Assembly (NCBI GenBank): GCA_905147135.1
Contig: LR990041.1
Coordinates: 19,343,907-19,407,906 of the forward strand
From: Blastobasis lacticolella
Taxonomy: Eukaryota > Arthropoda > Insecta > Lepidoptera > Blastobasidae
Direction: 5' to 3'
Length of the DNA stretch: 64,000 bases
The position numbers were made by a program, and so were the translations under genes. The notes below the pieces were generated by a model that was not told the DNA's origin, did not search any database, and saw nothing but the letters and a program-made list of their open reading frames with translations. The stretch's first letter is position 1, and the number at the start of each line of letters is the position of its first letter. Shown piece after piece: positions 1-12,000 of this stretch.

Positions 1-652
1 TTACAATGGTATTGAGAGGCTGCTGATCCTTGTGAAAGATTTGTGAATTTTTAAATATTTGATTTACTGACAATAGGGTTAGGGAAAGGTAGTTATAATG
101 TACAGCGTTCGTGTACAAAGTTTGTATACAAAAATATACAAATTAAAAAATTTAATTATTAATATATTTTAATGGTTTTACTAAATCTGAACTATAGGGA
201 ACCCGCTGTAAGTATGATATAACGACAGATACAAAACAAAATTAATCTCATATGCCAGAAACCTTGATATCACTCAGTCCTGCGCTCACAATTGTGTAAA
301 GGACATAATCGTCTGTGAGTGGCCATCATCATCTGTAATGCTCATCACATGAAAGAGGTTCAATAAAAAAGTTGTGCATGTAACAATGAGTAGTTAACAT
401 CCACCGCCATTTTTTGACACTCATTTTTATAATGAATAAATGCAGATATTGAGCAAATAGCAAAAGCCGCTATCACTTCGAGGTCCATCTTTAACAGAAA
501 ACAATGAGTAAATGAACAGTGTTGCTTGTGTAGACACCAAGCCATGATCGAAGCATTGATGGCCACTTTTGTTAATTGCCCATTATGGGCCATTGTGAAG
601 AGGCACCTTTATATTTTTTACAAAAACTGGCCTGATTAGTATATGTTTGTAA
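1..652 (-). other. 3' flank / probable 3' UTR of the COMMD8-like gene
   Basis: AT-rich sequence downstream of the COMMD8 stop codon. No splice-compatible coding exon was found. A 77-codon open frame at 360-593 (minus) resembles nothing I know and lacks support. A possible ATTAAA polyadenylation signal on the minus strand lies near 150, so most of this stretch may be 3' UTR. Confidence 0.35.
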
Positions 653-1290
653 TCAATCATTAACATGGTTTTCTAAAAGTGTAATGATTTTGCTTAACAT
701 ATCTTTGTTGACATCATAAACTCTCTTTTTATTCAGTCCATCAGTATCAATAGTAGGTAAGATAAGTTGCAACAATGAATAACGCATAGTTTTTAATTCA
801 TTTGTTCCCAGCACTAGCTTTATCAGCCAATTAAAATCTGTTATTGTTTCCCCATAAGCACTGTTGTGCTGCATTAGAGCTGAATATAATAAAATTGACT
901 TCTTCTTTTCAATAATGGCAAGGAGTTCTTTCACTCGTTCTTGATCCCAATTTCTGCTTTGCAATGATTCTGCTACTTTGCCCAAATCATATTCACAATC
1001 TTGAATCATTTTTTTGAAATCATCTTTTACAGTTTGTAATATGTTAGGATCGATGTCACAATTGTAATTTTGTTTGCGACTATACATATCAGTCAAAAGT
1101 TCCTCCCATACCTGAAACACAATTCATTTTTTTTCCATTCAGAGTAAGAAAATGGGAAAGCCTTCCGTGGAAGTTTAAAGCATTGTAAAAAACAACATAC
1201 AGTACAGATTGATCTAATGTCTCTAGTGATAGAGCCAGTACTTACAGAAGTGAAAATATCAAGTGATTCTATCTTGAAAATGACATCCAT
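653..1290 (-). CDS. COMMD8: COMM domain-containing protein 8-like
   Basis: COMMD proteins form the heteromeric Commander/CCC complex, which works in endosomal recycling and in regulating cullin and NF-kB activity. Two coding exons are visible: 1246-1290 (start ATG at 1290, 15 codons, donor GTAAGT) and 653-1111 (acceptor CAG, stop TCA complement at 653). They join in phase 0 and give about 167 residues; human COMMD8 has 183. The carboxy half (residues about 107-164) is a COMM domain: a DFNWLIKLVLGTNELKTMR block aligns with the DFDWQVKLALSSDKIAALR block of COMMD8, followed by a leucine-rich strand and the helix DMLSKIITLLE. The amino part is alpha-helical in character, as in the family. The start at 1290 is chosen because it directly precedes the spliced frame; a longer in-frame start at 1452 would add a hydrophobic stretch not expected here. 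Transcription is away from Akap200's 3' end. Confidence 0.82.
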
Positions 1291-2117
1291 ATCGTAAATT
1301 TTTATGACAAATTTTGTATTTGTTGAATTTGATGCACTTTTATAGATAATTAAAAAAGCAAGCAAGAAGCAAACAATCGGATGGGGAGTTAATTCTGACA
1401 GCTTGAAAAAACTTGATATGGCGTTACGAATGGATTGGCAAAGACGCACCAAACGGGAACAGCCATCAGTACAGGGGGGCGACCGCCTAACTCGAATTGA
1501 ACGTCGCCATCTTTAACCAATACCTATAGAAGACGTCACGGTTTCTATTTGTACTCGTAGGCTCTACTCAGCGCACTCCACATGTGGACAGTTCCGCGGG
1601 AACACGAGAATGTAGAGGAAGTATTTGCCTATATTCGTGTAGTCCCGTGCATGTTTGGCATGTCTCGCCTATTTCATAGACTAAGTAGATATAGTTTGTT
1701 GTCGTCTCGATACGATCGATTTTATATTTATATTCCTAGCGCTTTTTCCCGTAACAGGTTCGGGGTACACTTGACCATGATCCAGGATATTAGTAGATCA
1801 AGTAATTACAGTAGAGCAGCTGCCATCACCTCTGTGACCCTATTTACAGCAGATTAGCGATATTACACCGATGAATCGATATAATATCGAAGCATTTTAC
1901 ATCCACCACATCCCTAATAGGCAAGAATGTAGAGGTTCGACCGGTCCCGGCAAAAGTTTCGGCGGACATGTGGAGTACGCTGGCCAACGCTAAAACTCGC
2001 GCAGGTGCACGGATCGGGCGTCCGCTCCGGACGTCCGACGCGGGCCTGCGGCACGCTGCGGGCTCCGGCTACGTGCGCCCGCCTCATGCCGCGCGGCCTC
2101 AAGCGTGTACAGACTAC
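1291..2117. other. COMMD8 upstream region and spacer
   Basis: No coding exon is seen. A GCCATCTTT motif (YY1/Pho-like) near 1507 and a GACGTC palindrome near 1533 would fit a promoter for the minus-strand COMMD8 gene, but this is only motif-level evidence. Around 1770-1850 lies a fragment of the SINE family described at 57995-58298 (shared blocks ATGATCCAGGAT and CCATCACCTCTGTGACCCT). A CpG-rich patch spans about 1935-2100. The short ORFs here look random. Confidence 0.4.
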
Positions 2118-2120
2118 AAT

Positions 2121-2925
2121 GAGGAGTTTTCCAATAGGTATCTAAAGCATTCTTAACCACTCACTAGATGGCGCTCCTACAATTTTGGTAATGAGGAGTT
2201 TTCCAATAGGTATCTAAAGCATTCCTAACCACTCACTAGATGGCGCCCCGACAATTTTGGTAATTGATAATCGCTTGAAATAGGTTCTTAGCAAACAGGA
2301 TATAAACACTGGGTACGTTGTATTGGATAATATTGTATTTGTCAATACTTTTGAACCATTTTAGAGGTTGTAATAATAATGGAACATAGTGCTAACTTCT
2401 ATAAATATTTATTTTTACACTTCGTTCAACCTTTGACAGTTATGTTTACATTAATAAACATTTTATTTTTAAGTTTAGTATTAGTTGGCTGCATGAAATC
2501 ACTGCCACCATCATACAGATTATAAAAAGATTACCAAAATTGTAGGAGCGCCATCTATTGATGCTTTTTGGAACCAACTATCTATACCTACTGGAAAACT
2601 CCTCATTGATAATCGCTTGAAAAATGTTCTTAGCAAAGGGGATATAAACACTGGGTACGTTGTATTGGATAATATTGTATTTATCAGTAGTTTTCAACCA
2701 TTTTAGAGGTTGTAATAAATTATTACAAACAACACAAACATCAATTTGACTGAGTCAATTCATTTCATGGACACTAGGATCAAGAATGGACGCAATACAA
2801 ATATGAAAGGTTTGTATTAAAATACATTTCGTCGAACCTTTTGGTAAAAAATTACCAAAATTGTAGGAGCGCCATCTACTGATGCTTTTTGAAACCAATT
2901 GACAATACCTACTGGAAAACTCCTC
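2121..2925 (+). mobile_element. Older copy of a long-TIR MITE, interrupted by a younger copy
   Basis: The two halves of one element, 2121-2192 and 2607-2925, are separated by a complete relative at 2193-2604. The left half carries the outer terminal inverted repeat (GAGGAGTTTTCCAATAGG to ATTTTGGTAAT) and the right half carries the internal body and the matching right repeat ending GGAAAACTCCTC. The internal part differs from the 412-bp copies by a block around 2720-2840 that is also present in the diverged copy at 33776-34268, so at least two subfamilies exist. It encodes nothing. Confidence 0.8.
2193..2604 (+). mobile_element. 412-bp long-TIR MITE (inner, complete copy)
   Basis: It begins GAGGAGTTTTCC and ends GGAAAACTCCTC. 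The imperfect terminal repeats run about 75 bp inward to a shared ATTTTGGTAAT block. It is flanked by AT on both sides, inside AAT...ATT. Removing the element and one AT restores GGTAATTGATAATC, exactly the sequence found uninterrupted at the same place inside its relatives, which fixes the boundaries. It has no ORF, so it is non-autonomous. Two other copies are also exactly 412 bp long. The superfamily is not determined. Confidence 0.85.
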
Positions 2926-3186
2926 ATTGTTCCGATCCGAACTGCCATAATGGATTATTTGCTAATTTATTATTTTAAAAAAAAAATGACCGCGCCCGCC
3001 CCCCGCCACGCGTGTTAAAACTGCTACTCATACATTTTTACGAAACAAACATGCTTGCGGGCGCCCGCGCGAGTTTTAGCTTTGGTCCTAAACGTACCTA
3101 CCCTCTCTACGTGGCAAACTTTACATATTATTTCGATTATCCCTCTACCATTCCCTAGTCCCCCCACAAAACTAACTGGTTTGAAT

Positions 3187-3598
3187 GAGGAGTTTTCCAG
3201 TAGGTATAGATAGTTGGTTTCAAAAAGCATCAATAGATGGCGCTCCTACAATTTTGGTAATCTTTTTATAATCTGTATGATGGTGGCAGTGATTTCATGC
3301 AGCCAAGTAATACTAAACTTAAAAATAAAATGTTTATTAATATAAACATAACTGTTAAAGGTTGAACGAAGTGTAAAAATAAATATTTATAGAAGTTAGC
3401 ACTATGTTCCATTATTATTACAACCTCTAAAATGGTTGAAAACTATTGACAAATACAATATTATTCAATACAACGTACCCAGTGTTTATATCCTGTTTGC
3501 TAAGAACCTATTTCAAGCGATTGTAAATTACCAAAATTGTCGGGGCGCCATCTAGTGAGTGGTTAGGAATGCTTTAGATACCTATTGGAAAACTCCTC
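3187..3598 (-). mobile_element. 412-bp long-TIR MITE, second complete copy
   Basis: Same family as 2193-2604 in the opposite orientation and identical in length. It has intact GAGGAGTTTTCC / GGAAAACTCCTC ends, flanking AT inside AAT...ATT, and the same internal blocks (TTAATATAAACATAACTG and TACAACCTCTAAAATGG). Divergence from the inner copy is only a few percent by eye, which suggests recent activity. Confidence 0.85.
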
Positions 3599-4049
3599 AT
3601 TGGCAGCAAATTTAATCTATGAACTTTAAGCGCAACGAGATCGAATTTTTTTAAATTTTGCCTCCTAGTAAAAGTGCACTAAACCCGCCTACTGCCAGGG
3701 TCCGCTTCCCTACTCATTCTTCTCCACTTTGCCCGATCTTTGGCATCCTCACGTCGTAAGCCGTTGGGTCTTACTTCCCCACGTATCCATAGGTATACTA
3801 GACAACATACTTTAGATATCAGTATTTTAGGTTTTTGAATACTCTATATTTACGGAATAATCGCCTGAGTACTCTTAATTATTACAATACAAAGCTAGAA
3901 AACTCGGGACTGAACTCAAACACGATCATATCTCAACGGCCGTACATGCAGTTTTCTTACTTTTCTACTACTAACTCATAACTCGACCGAGAGTATTCGG
4001 ATCGGACGCGTAAGCGCCCGAAGACAGTGAAGAGTGAACAATGAAAACA
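3599..4049. other. Spacer between a MITE and the Akap200 3' end
   Basis: No ORF, RNA gene or clear repeat was recognised in this stretch. Confidence 0.4.
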
Positions 4050-4067
4050 AAAATTATTTTTTCAAAA

Positions 4068-4073
4068 TTTATT
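4068..4073 (-). terminator. Polyadenylation signal AATAAA for Akap200
   Basis: TTTATT on the plus strand reads AATAAA on the minus strand. It is followed within about 20 nt by a T-rich stretch in the sense direction. It is the last such hexamer before the spacer with MITEs, so it probably defines the distal end of the Akap200 3' UTR. Other candidate signals upstream (for example near 5460-5500) could be used alternatively. Confidence 0.45.
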
Positions 4074-6027
4074 GATTAGAGACATTCACACATCAACATT
4101 AAGTTTCAATAATTGGAATAACATATTAAAATATCATATACAATTCCCCATTGGCGTAATGAGCAATACAGCTATGTATATGGATAAAATCAAATAATAT
4201 AAATATATATGACAAAGTTTACATGTACAAAACAGGTATTATGAATATTCGTATAGCATGATGCATTTTGTGATGTATTTATTGAGGGTTTGGCTACATT
4301 GTTTTCAAACATTACATACCATGATTACATCGTTGTTTTCATGAGACAATATATTTCTACAATGAAAGGAAAATAGCATTATTTGAAAATTCTCAATATG
4401 CCACAATTTTGTTTTATTATTTCCTTACTTCTATAAGTCAAATCGCTAAAAATGTCATGATACTTGTAATAAATACATACAATTTTGTCTTGGGAATATA
4501 AATTCTATTTTAAGGAAGGTCTAATATCAATAGAAAAAAAAACTCGCGCGATCAGCACAGGTATGTGCCATGCAGCCGAGTATTCTTTGATATGGAATGT
4601 CTCACTCTTGGTACTGCGAATATACGTGGAGCATGCCCCTCAGTCATGCAGATGCGTCACTTTAAATTTCATAAAAAATGTATAAAATTACAAAAATGAT
4701 CATGAAACCATTCTACCAGTGGAATCGGATTACTAGAGAAAATGACAGTATATGGATACATAATTATTAATCTAATTGTATGCATGAGGTGGAACAGATA
4801 CACTAAAGACAGCTCCTAGGTTCGCACTGTCGCTCCTAATTCGTTACATGTATGTTACTACTGCCTAAATATTACAATATAATTATGTATGTCTGTATAC
4901 GCATAAAAATGTATATTAATAAAAAACTTGGCCACTGAATATTAGTCCAAAATGTTGCGAGATTGTTATTGACAACCTTACTGAATTTTAAATACAAATA
5001 TCTAAACTTACAACATACCTCGCTTCTTGTAATGTACCGAAACGTTTCTCCAATGTTGCTACAAAACTTTCTATTTAGAGAGCTGACAACTAAATTTATA
5101 CAACTTAATATAAATTATGAGTAAAATATGGGAAATAAAAATAACACTAATGAGATAAAATGGAAATTCATCATTACTAACTCAACCCTAACAATTTACA
5201 AAGTAGTTTTTAAACTTCAAATTGACACACAATTAACAGAATATTGAAATTAATGAAACTCAATTGTTCGTATATACATAATATGTAAATAGTTAATGTC
5301 TCCTCTTCGTACGGATGATATTTATCACCTAGTATGGGTATATTTATATCATTAAACATTTCATATGAATGAAGAATTTCAACTTATGTTAATAGCTTTT
5401 CTGTCTCGAAAGCCACCACATCGACGGCGCGTCGTGCTGCCGCGTGGCAGCTCAATATGTACAATAAAACCATTTCGTACCGAACGTAATGTTTTATTAG
5501 AACCTTGTCCCCCTGGCTAAGCGGTAATGAACGAATACTGTTTCATCTACTGAATTTTAACTACAATACTTTTTGTAAGAGCGCGCCCGCCTGCAACGGG
5601 AAAGTGAGTCATCGCAAGTAAACCCAGGCAACATCACAAGGGGAACATTCAATTTTCTAAGTAACTCCCTCCGAGCTATTTTAGTGGGTCTCGTACTACG
5701 ACGTCAACTAATACCCCTGTAATAATGGCACCAACTTATCGCACCGTATACTGCCTACATAACTTCGTTATTTGTATATAATTATAAAAAACTCGATCAT
5801 AGCGAATAAATGTATAAAATCTTAATTTTACAGAAGCAAAGCACGCTAAACTTATACTATAATCTTTCTTTACGAAAGGTCACATTTAAAACTGAATTCC
5901 ACTTCTTGTTAAATTAATGCTCGAACTTAGTTCGACATCACTCGAAAGTCGACAGTACCTACTAAAACGGGAATAAATTAGAGGCTCATTTAGACACGTG
6001 CCTTGGGACTCGGGCGACGGCCGGGGC
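4074..6027 (-). other. Probable 3' UTR of Akap200
   Basis: About 1.95 kb of AT-rich, ORF-poor sequence lies between the Akap200 stop codon (6028-6030) and the AATAAA at 4068-4073. No transposon signature was recognised in it, in contrast to the neighbouring introns, which suggests it is retained as UTR. The first 450 nt after the stop are more GC-rich. The extent is inferred. Confidence 0.5.
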
Positions 6028-9000
6028 CTAATTGTTCACCGCCACGTCGGTCGTCGTCTCCGTCAGCTGCAACAACCAACACTTCAGTTTATAGGAATAC
6101 AGCCTGCTTGGTGCATCATACATCATAATTTGTGAAATCGAATTGGCTCAAAGAAGGGCCATATAATATGCTAATCCTGAAACCACAACTCATCCTTGGA
6201 ACCGCGGAATAATAGTAATTATCTTGGCGTAAATGTCCCGGTAATGCTCTCGCGTACGAGTGCCCAGGGTACCATGATCCAGGATTTAGCAGACCATCAG
6301 GTAATCACTGAGGAGCGACATTTATATGACGTCCATGTGCCTGCTATTCGGTTAGGTTTGGTTTACGTTGTGTAAAAGCGACGAGGAGCCTCCGTCAACT
6401 CGGCCAAGTACGGAATTGCATCAAGAGTAAAAATTCATAATTTTTCGAAAATTATTCTGATTACGTTATATTATAAACTAACTGTTTTCACAATCTTAGG
6501 GTGATTTCAAGTAGGAAGGGAATATTTCAAGAGTAAAGAGTGTGAGAGAGTAAATATCGGTTAGAACAAAAACTAGCAAAACTTACTGTATCAGTATTAA
6601 GTTCTGGTACAACTGGAACTTCGGGAATCAAATCCGCCAGCTTGTCAGATACTGGAAGTAGTTCCTGCAAAACATCAAGTGGATTGTGTATAATTTGCGG
6701 ATATAATTTACTAACAAAATAAATACATTATATATGTATGTATATTAGTTTTTGACAAATATATACATTTATTTTCGACAATGAATTTCATGGGTAAGTA
6801 TTAAAAGATGAAAGTAACTATTGAACAAAAAACCTTATTTTGTACATACATGATACTTATTCAGTGTTAATTACAATGCCGCAGAAACAAACCTAGTACA
6901 GGCTATAAATGTTAGCACTAAAGCATTAAAACCTTATCGAATACATGCCAGTAATATTACATTAGTGTACAATCGATTGGGATGAAGCGAAGGGGGAAAG
7001 GAGACGAGCGGGAGGGTGTTCGGCCACTAGCTGAGTTTGGTGAACCTGCGGGCTATCGAGTCGAGCACACTCCATTCCGATACTGTTACTGACGATCGAC
7101 GCATGCTGATGCACATGAAACTAAATACAATTGTTAACGGGGAGTCATACGGTCTGGATCAACTAATCCACTACAATGGCAGTCGCTATTCACCTGTGCG
7201 TCCGGGGCGGCGGCGGGCGCGGCGGCGGCCGGGGGCACCTCCCCGATAGCGACAACGTCCTCCTGTACGTACTCATCATTCGACACGACTTGCACAATTA
7301 CAGAAGGGACATCTTCACACACTGGTTCAGGTGCGATCTCTGAAACATCATTGTGTTGTACCTCTGTTTTTATTACTGCAACGTCCTTATCGACTTCGTC
7401 TTCCATTGGAGGCGGCGGCAAACAGTCACCGCTTATTAACTCGATGGATTCCGGTCTTATAGTTTCCTTTGCAGCGGGGACGGCACAAATATTTTCATTA
7501 GCAATATCTTCTTGGTCTACCACGGTGGGCGGGATATCTAAAACTGGAGGGTCAGGTAAAGTAGGATCTTCGATTACGTCTTCATTTTGAATTTCAGCTT
7601 CCTTTTCCTCTTTGTAAGTATTGTCAACAATTGTGTTCACTAAAGTGGCGATGTCGTCCGAAATACCATTAGACAGTTCGTCCAGAACTTCAACTTTTTC
7701 TAATGAACTCTCATCGCTCATATCATTAATTGACAATTCCGATAGAGTTTCAGTTGTATTGTAATTTTTACTATCGCTTATTATTTGTGCATTTTCAACA
7801 ATTTTGACGTCAAAATTCTTGTCTGTAATTTCCAGGTGAACAATACGTTGTTGCTCTGTTTGATTTTCCACTTTGCCGTTTGTTTCGGCAGCTGCTAATT
7901 CCTGTGGTTCATCATTGCCATTCGTCACGTCACTTTTGCAAGAGTCATCATCAATTTCTTTAATTTGATCAGCGAGTATGGTCGTTACAGTATCTGTTGC
8001 TGTTTCTTCAGCAGTTTCCTTAAATTCGGGAGTTATAATCTCAGTATTATCAACACATTCTACAATTTGAGGCGTGGATTCGTCAAGGTTATTTAGTGTT
8101 GTGATTGGGATGGAGTGTGGTGCTGAGATTAATATATCAGCGGTGTTAGCTAGCGAAGCATCGGTCAGCTCTGGTGCCATGGTGGTGGCGGCAAACGATA
8201 CCACCGAAGAGGGAGGAGGATTCGCGGGGAGCGGAGGTGGGGGGGATTCTAAAGGCATTTGTTCAGCACAAACCTCTTTTTTGACAGGGATTTCGGGTTC
8301 TGGAGCGGTTTCTGTCGTGACTGCGGTGGGTGGTTCTTCGGGTTTGCTTTCTTCTGTTTGGGGGGCCTCGGGTGTTTCGGGCGCGGATTCTTCTAGGGAC
8401 AGTCCGTTCACTGGAAGTTGCTCGGGCGTAGTTTCCGGCTCTGGCTTCTCGGGCTCGGCGGGCGCTGCGGCGGGCGCGGGCGCGGGGGCCGGGGCGGGGG
8501 CGGGGGCGGGGTCCGCGGCGGGCGCGGGGGCAACGGCGGCAACGGCGGCGGGCGCCGGCGCGGGCTCCTCGGCCGCGGGGCTCTCGGCCTTCTGCGAATC
8601 CGGCGTGCTGCTGCCGTTGGTGAGCGGCTCCGTTACGGGTGTTTCGGGGGCTTTCTCTTCCTTCGTCTCTGCATCCGAGTTAGCTTCTTCAGCGATGTCA
8701 TTGGTCGCCGTCTCAGGTGTGGCTTCAGCCGCCTAGGAAATAAAGGAGAAGCTTCGATTAGCTTTTTCGATCAGTAACATCGATATGACTGGAATCAAAA
8801 AGTCGCGTCAACACACAGAGCTTTAGTTATTTTATCGAGACTAAACACACATTGCAGAACTATTGCTAACATAATTTATTATTACAATTGCCGCTTAGGT
8901 ACCTTATCGGCCATGATGGCTGAAGTTGCGATAGAGCTGTTGATCTCGGGAGAACCTTATGCGACTGAAGGGGGATCGTCATGAGCAATATTATTTATAC

Positions 9001-12000
9001 AGCCATTTTTTGTCACGGAAGATTGGCGTTCGTTTTTAGATAAATGGTTACACTTCAATGATCATGATCACATATTATGTTGCAGTAAGGTAGGGCTGCC
9101 TCCACCGCAATAGCAAGGTACCTAGTCGATTTGTGGCATAAAATCTTTATTTTAATAATATCTTTAAAAAAAGGATGTGACATTTCGACTCAAATCTGGT
9201 TATTCTATCCGATATTATTTGTACAAATTCCATGCATACCATTACAGCATGTTTTTACGTCAGTCGTCAAGTTTTTGCGCTTCATTCCGGCATTCGTAAT
9301 AGTGATAAAATAAAACATCAGGTACCACCATATCAGTGAACCCCTCTTTTTATTGGAATTGACGTTTTTTTTTTAAATTGGATATATTATTTAGTTTAAA
9401 AAAAACATCGTCTTTTAAAGTATTTTCCCAGCACTAATCACAGTGCGTCACTAACAGCATTGCACATATCGATTTTAAGCAAATCGGCTGAACCTTTAGC
9501 TAAAACGATAAAAAATAATAAAAACCAAAACGTATCATTGCGGAGACATGCAACCGCAGGGCTGTGGCGACAATAAAACGATACCGGCCCACAAGGCCGC
9601 CTTTGTTTACTGATGTGGAAAGATACGCCTCGAGTGGTGCACTAATAGCTGTGTACGATCGATATGTCGTTGTAAACTTTGGCAGTCAATGTCTCGAACA
9701 CATAAATAACTGTCATTAAACGAGAAATAATTAAACGGTTATTTATTGCTTCAAGTGATACGGTATCGAATCGGTATATTAATATTACTAGTGGCGCCGG
9801 CGCGACTTCGTTCGCGTACATCTACTTTACCCCTACCTACTCTTTCTCTCTTGCTTATACACCTTCCTCTTAAATCAACGTATCTATTGTTGTAAACCAT
9901 ATGAAGATCCGTTGCGCAGTTTAAAATATATAAGTTTAGATACATAGGGACAGACGGCAGGTAGCGACTTTGTTTAATATTATGTATAGATTGGTACTTA
10001 ATACTTATACATTTATTATCCTAGAAATGTCCTAGGCTTTTGCTGGAGACTTGGGATTTTTTGTGATTATCGTAAACGCAGTCAATATTAGTAATTTGCT
10101 GTTGTAAATTTGTGACTATATATGAACAATCATGAACTGTACGTTTAGCCACTAATATTTGCGGAAACTACGTAACATTTCAGAGTAAAAAATATACTAC
10201 ATACAAGTAATAGTAAGGTTCAATTCACGGCGGAGTGGCAGCGGTCGGAAACATAGAGCGTCGGAAGTTTCACGTTGAATTCTAACCGATGATCTTACGA
10301 TGAGGGAAAACATCGTAATGTAATCTGCAAATTCAGGCAACTGAATTTGTAACCATGATGCAATCTGGTCAGGTTCCGCTGGTAGCAGGGTCACGGAGGT
10401 CAGATGGCAGTCGCTCCACTGTAATTATCTGATGTGCCAAATTCTGGATCATGGTCCAGGCGAACCCCGGGCCCTCGTGCTCAGTCTGCACCGCTGGCAG
10501 TTTCGCTTGCCAAACTAGACTCTACCGGCGGCCTTCGGTATGAATTGAGCCTAAAATCAGGACCGTGACAAAAACGACAGAATCGATTTGGTCGAACTTT
10601 GTCACCGGATAATCTCTATACAACACTTTTAATGAAAACCTACTACAATAAACTAAGAGATTAAGATATTTTGTTAAGTGTAACAGAGGACTATTTAAAA
10701 CAGAAAAAGACATACATATATCTAAGAAGTACGAGACACGCACATCGACTTTATATAAACACGCAAACAAAGACTACGCTATTACAAAAAAATTTCTACA
10801 ATATGTGCATAACGGTATTTAATAAAATCCCAAACGAAATAAAAAAGGTTCTCCCACATAAATTTAAATGGGCTTTGCATGATTGGCTTATGCAGTATGT
10901 ATTTTACACAAAAACACCTTGTTTTTAAAATTTAATGTTAAACATATGATCAATAAATATATAATATAAGTTTTTGCATGTCATGTAAATTGACTAAATA
11001 TGCGAGACTTCATATAATTAAGACCTTGTACTCGTATGTACCATATTTATATGCAAATAAATGAATTGAATTGAGAACGTAGGGCTGTTATTTTCCGATT
11101 ATTATTATGTAATAAAATTGTTGTGGGAGCATCGGGGCAATGAACCCAATGCACGAACACGACACTGTCATAGAATAGATTAATGCACAATACCCCACAA
11201 CCACGTTAGTAACCAGTCCTTCATTGAGCTGAGATTATCGACCAAGGTCCAAGCCAAACTTGCCTGATGAATCGCATTGTGTATGTCTGTCGTGGGTCAA
11301 TCGTCGAATTAGACAGATCGAGAGCTACCGATTGAAGTATTGAGGGATGTGTGGGATTATAGGATGAATAATGAGTAACAAAAGAACATTTATTAACTTT
11401 TATTAAACCTTTGTCAATGTCAATCTAAAACATTCAATTACAAGAGTCTACGACTCAATGTACCCTCATCCTTTTAGTTGGGAAATTGAACTATTGTTCG
11501 TATTTGGAATGTTTGTTTGTGAAGGTATCTATTATTTGGGGAGGGTCACTTTTGAGGGGGTGGTTGTAGGGGGAGCGGACAGGGGAGGGGTGGGGAACTT
11601 TCAGGACACACTCCTTCGACTTTCAAGGAACACTTGCGCCAAAAATCTAAGATTATTTATTTTGAGCTATATGTCTATTGTTCCCCTAAAGATGTTGTAC
11701 GGTTTGTTTTGGTTTGTAGTACGCAAGAAAAAAATGGGTAGGTAGGGGTAGGTTAGGAGTAGGTGTAGGGTAGGGTAGTGTAGGGACAGAACAACACGCG
11801 AATGAAGTCGCGCCGGGCCAACTAGTCGGTTATAAAATGCACACGCGCAGACCACTTATTTTGAAACGAATGAACTACTGGACTGATTACGAGCTTGAGG
11901 TGGGGAATGTTAAACATAGGCCATTGTTATCGAATTTTGCGACAGTGATTTCTGGAGCGACACCGAGGTCTCCGTATGCGATATAATGTTACAAGTTGCT

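Noticed and set aside
1093..1452. 119-codon minus-strand ORF as an alternative COMMD8 amino end
   Set aside because: Reading through the donor at 1246 would replace the COMM-type body; the upstream extension encodes a hydrophobic stretch atypical of the family.
3024..3233. 69-codon minus-strand ORF overlapping a GC-rich patch and a MITE end
   Set aside because: Half of it is MITE terminal repeat; there is no independent support.
7134..7193. Extension of the Akap200 exon 4 frame to a stop at 7134
   Set aside because: A good donor CAG|GTGAAT at 7194/7193 leads in phase to exons at 6587-6664 and 6028-6066, which end in a plausible terminus. Read-through cannot be fully excluded.
8074..8736. 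220-codon plus-strand ORF rich in Gly/Ala/Ser
   Set aside because: It is the antisense of Akap200 exon 4; the GAGAGAG run is the complement of the Pro/Ala repeat codons.
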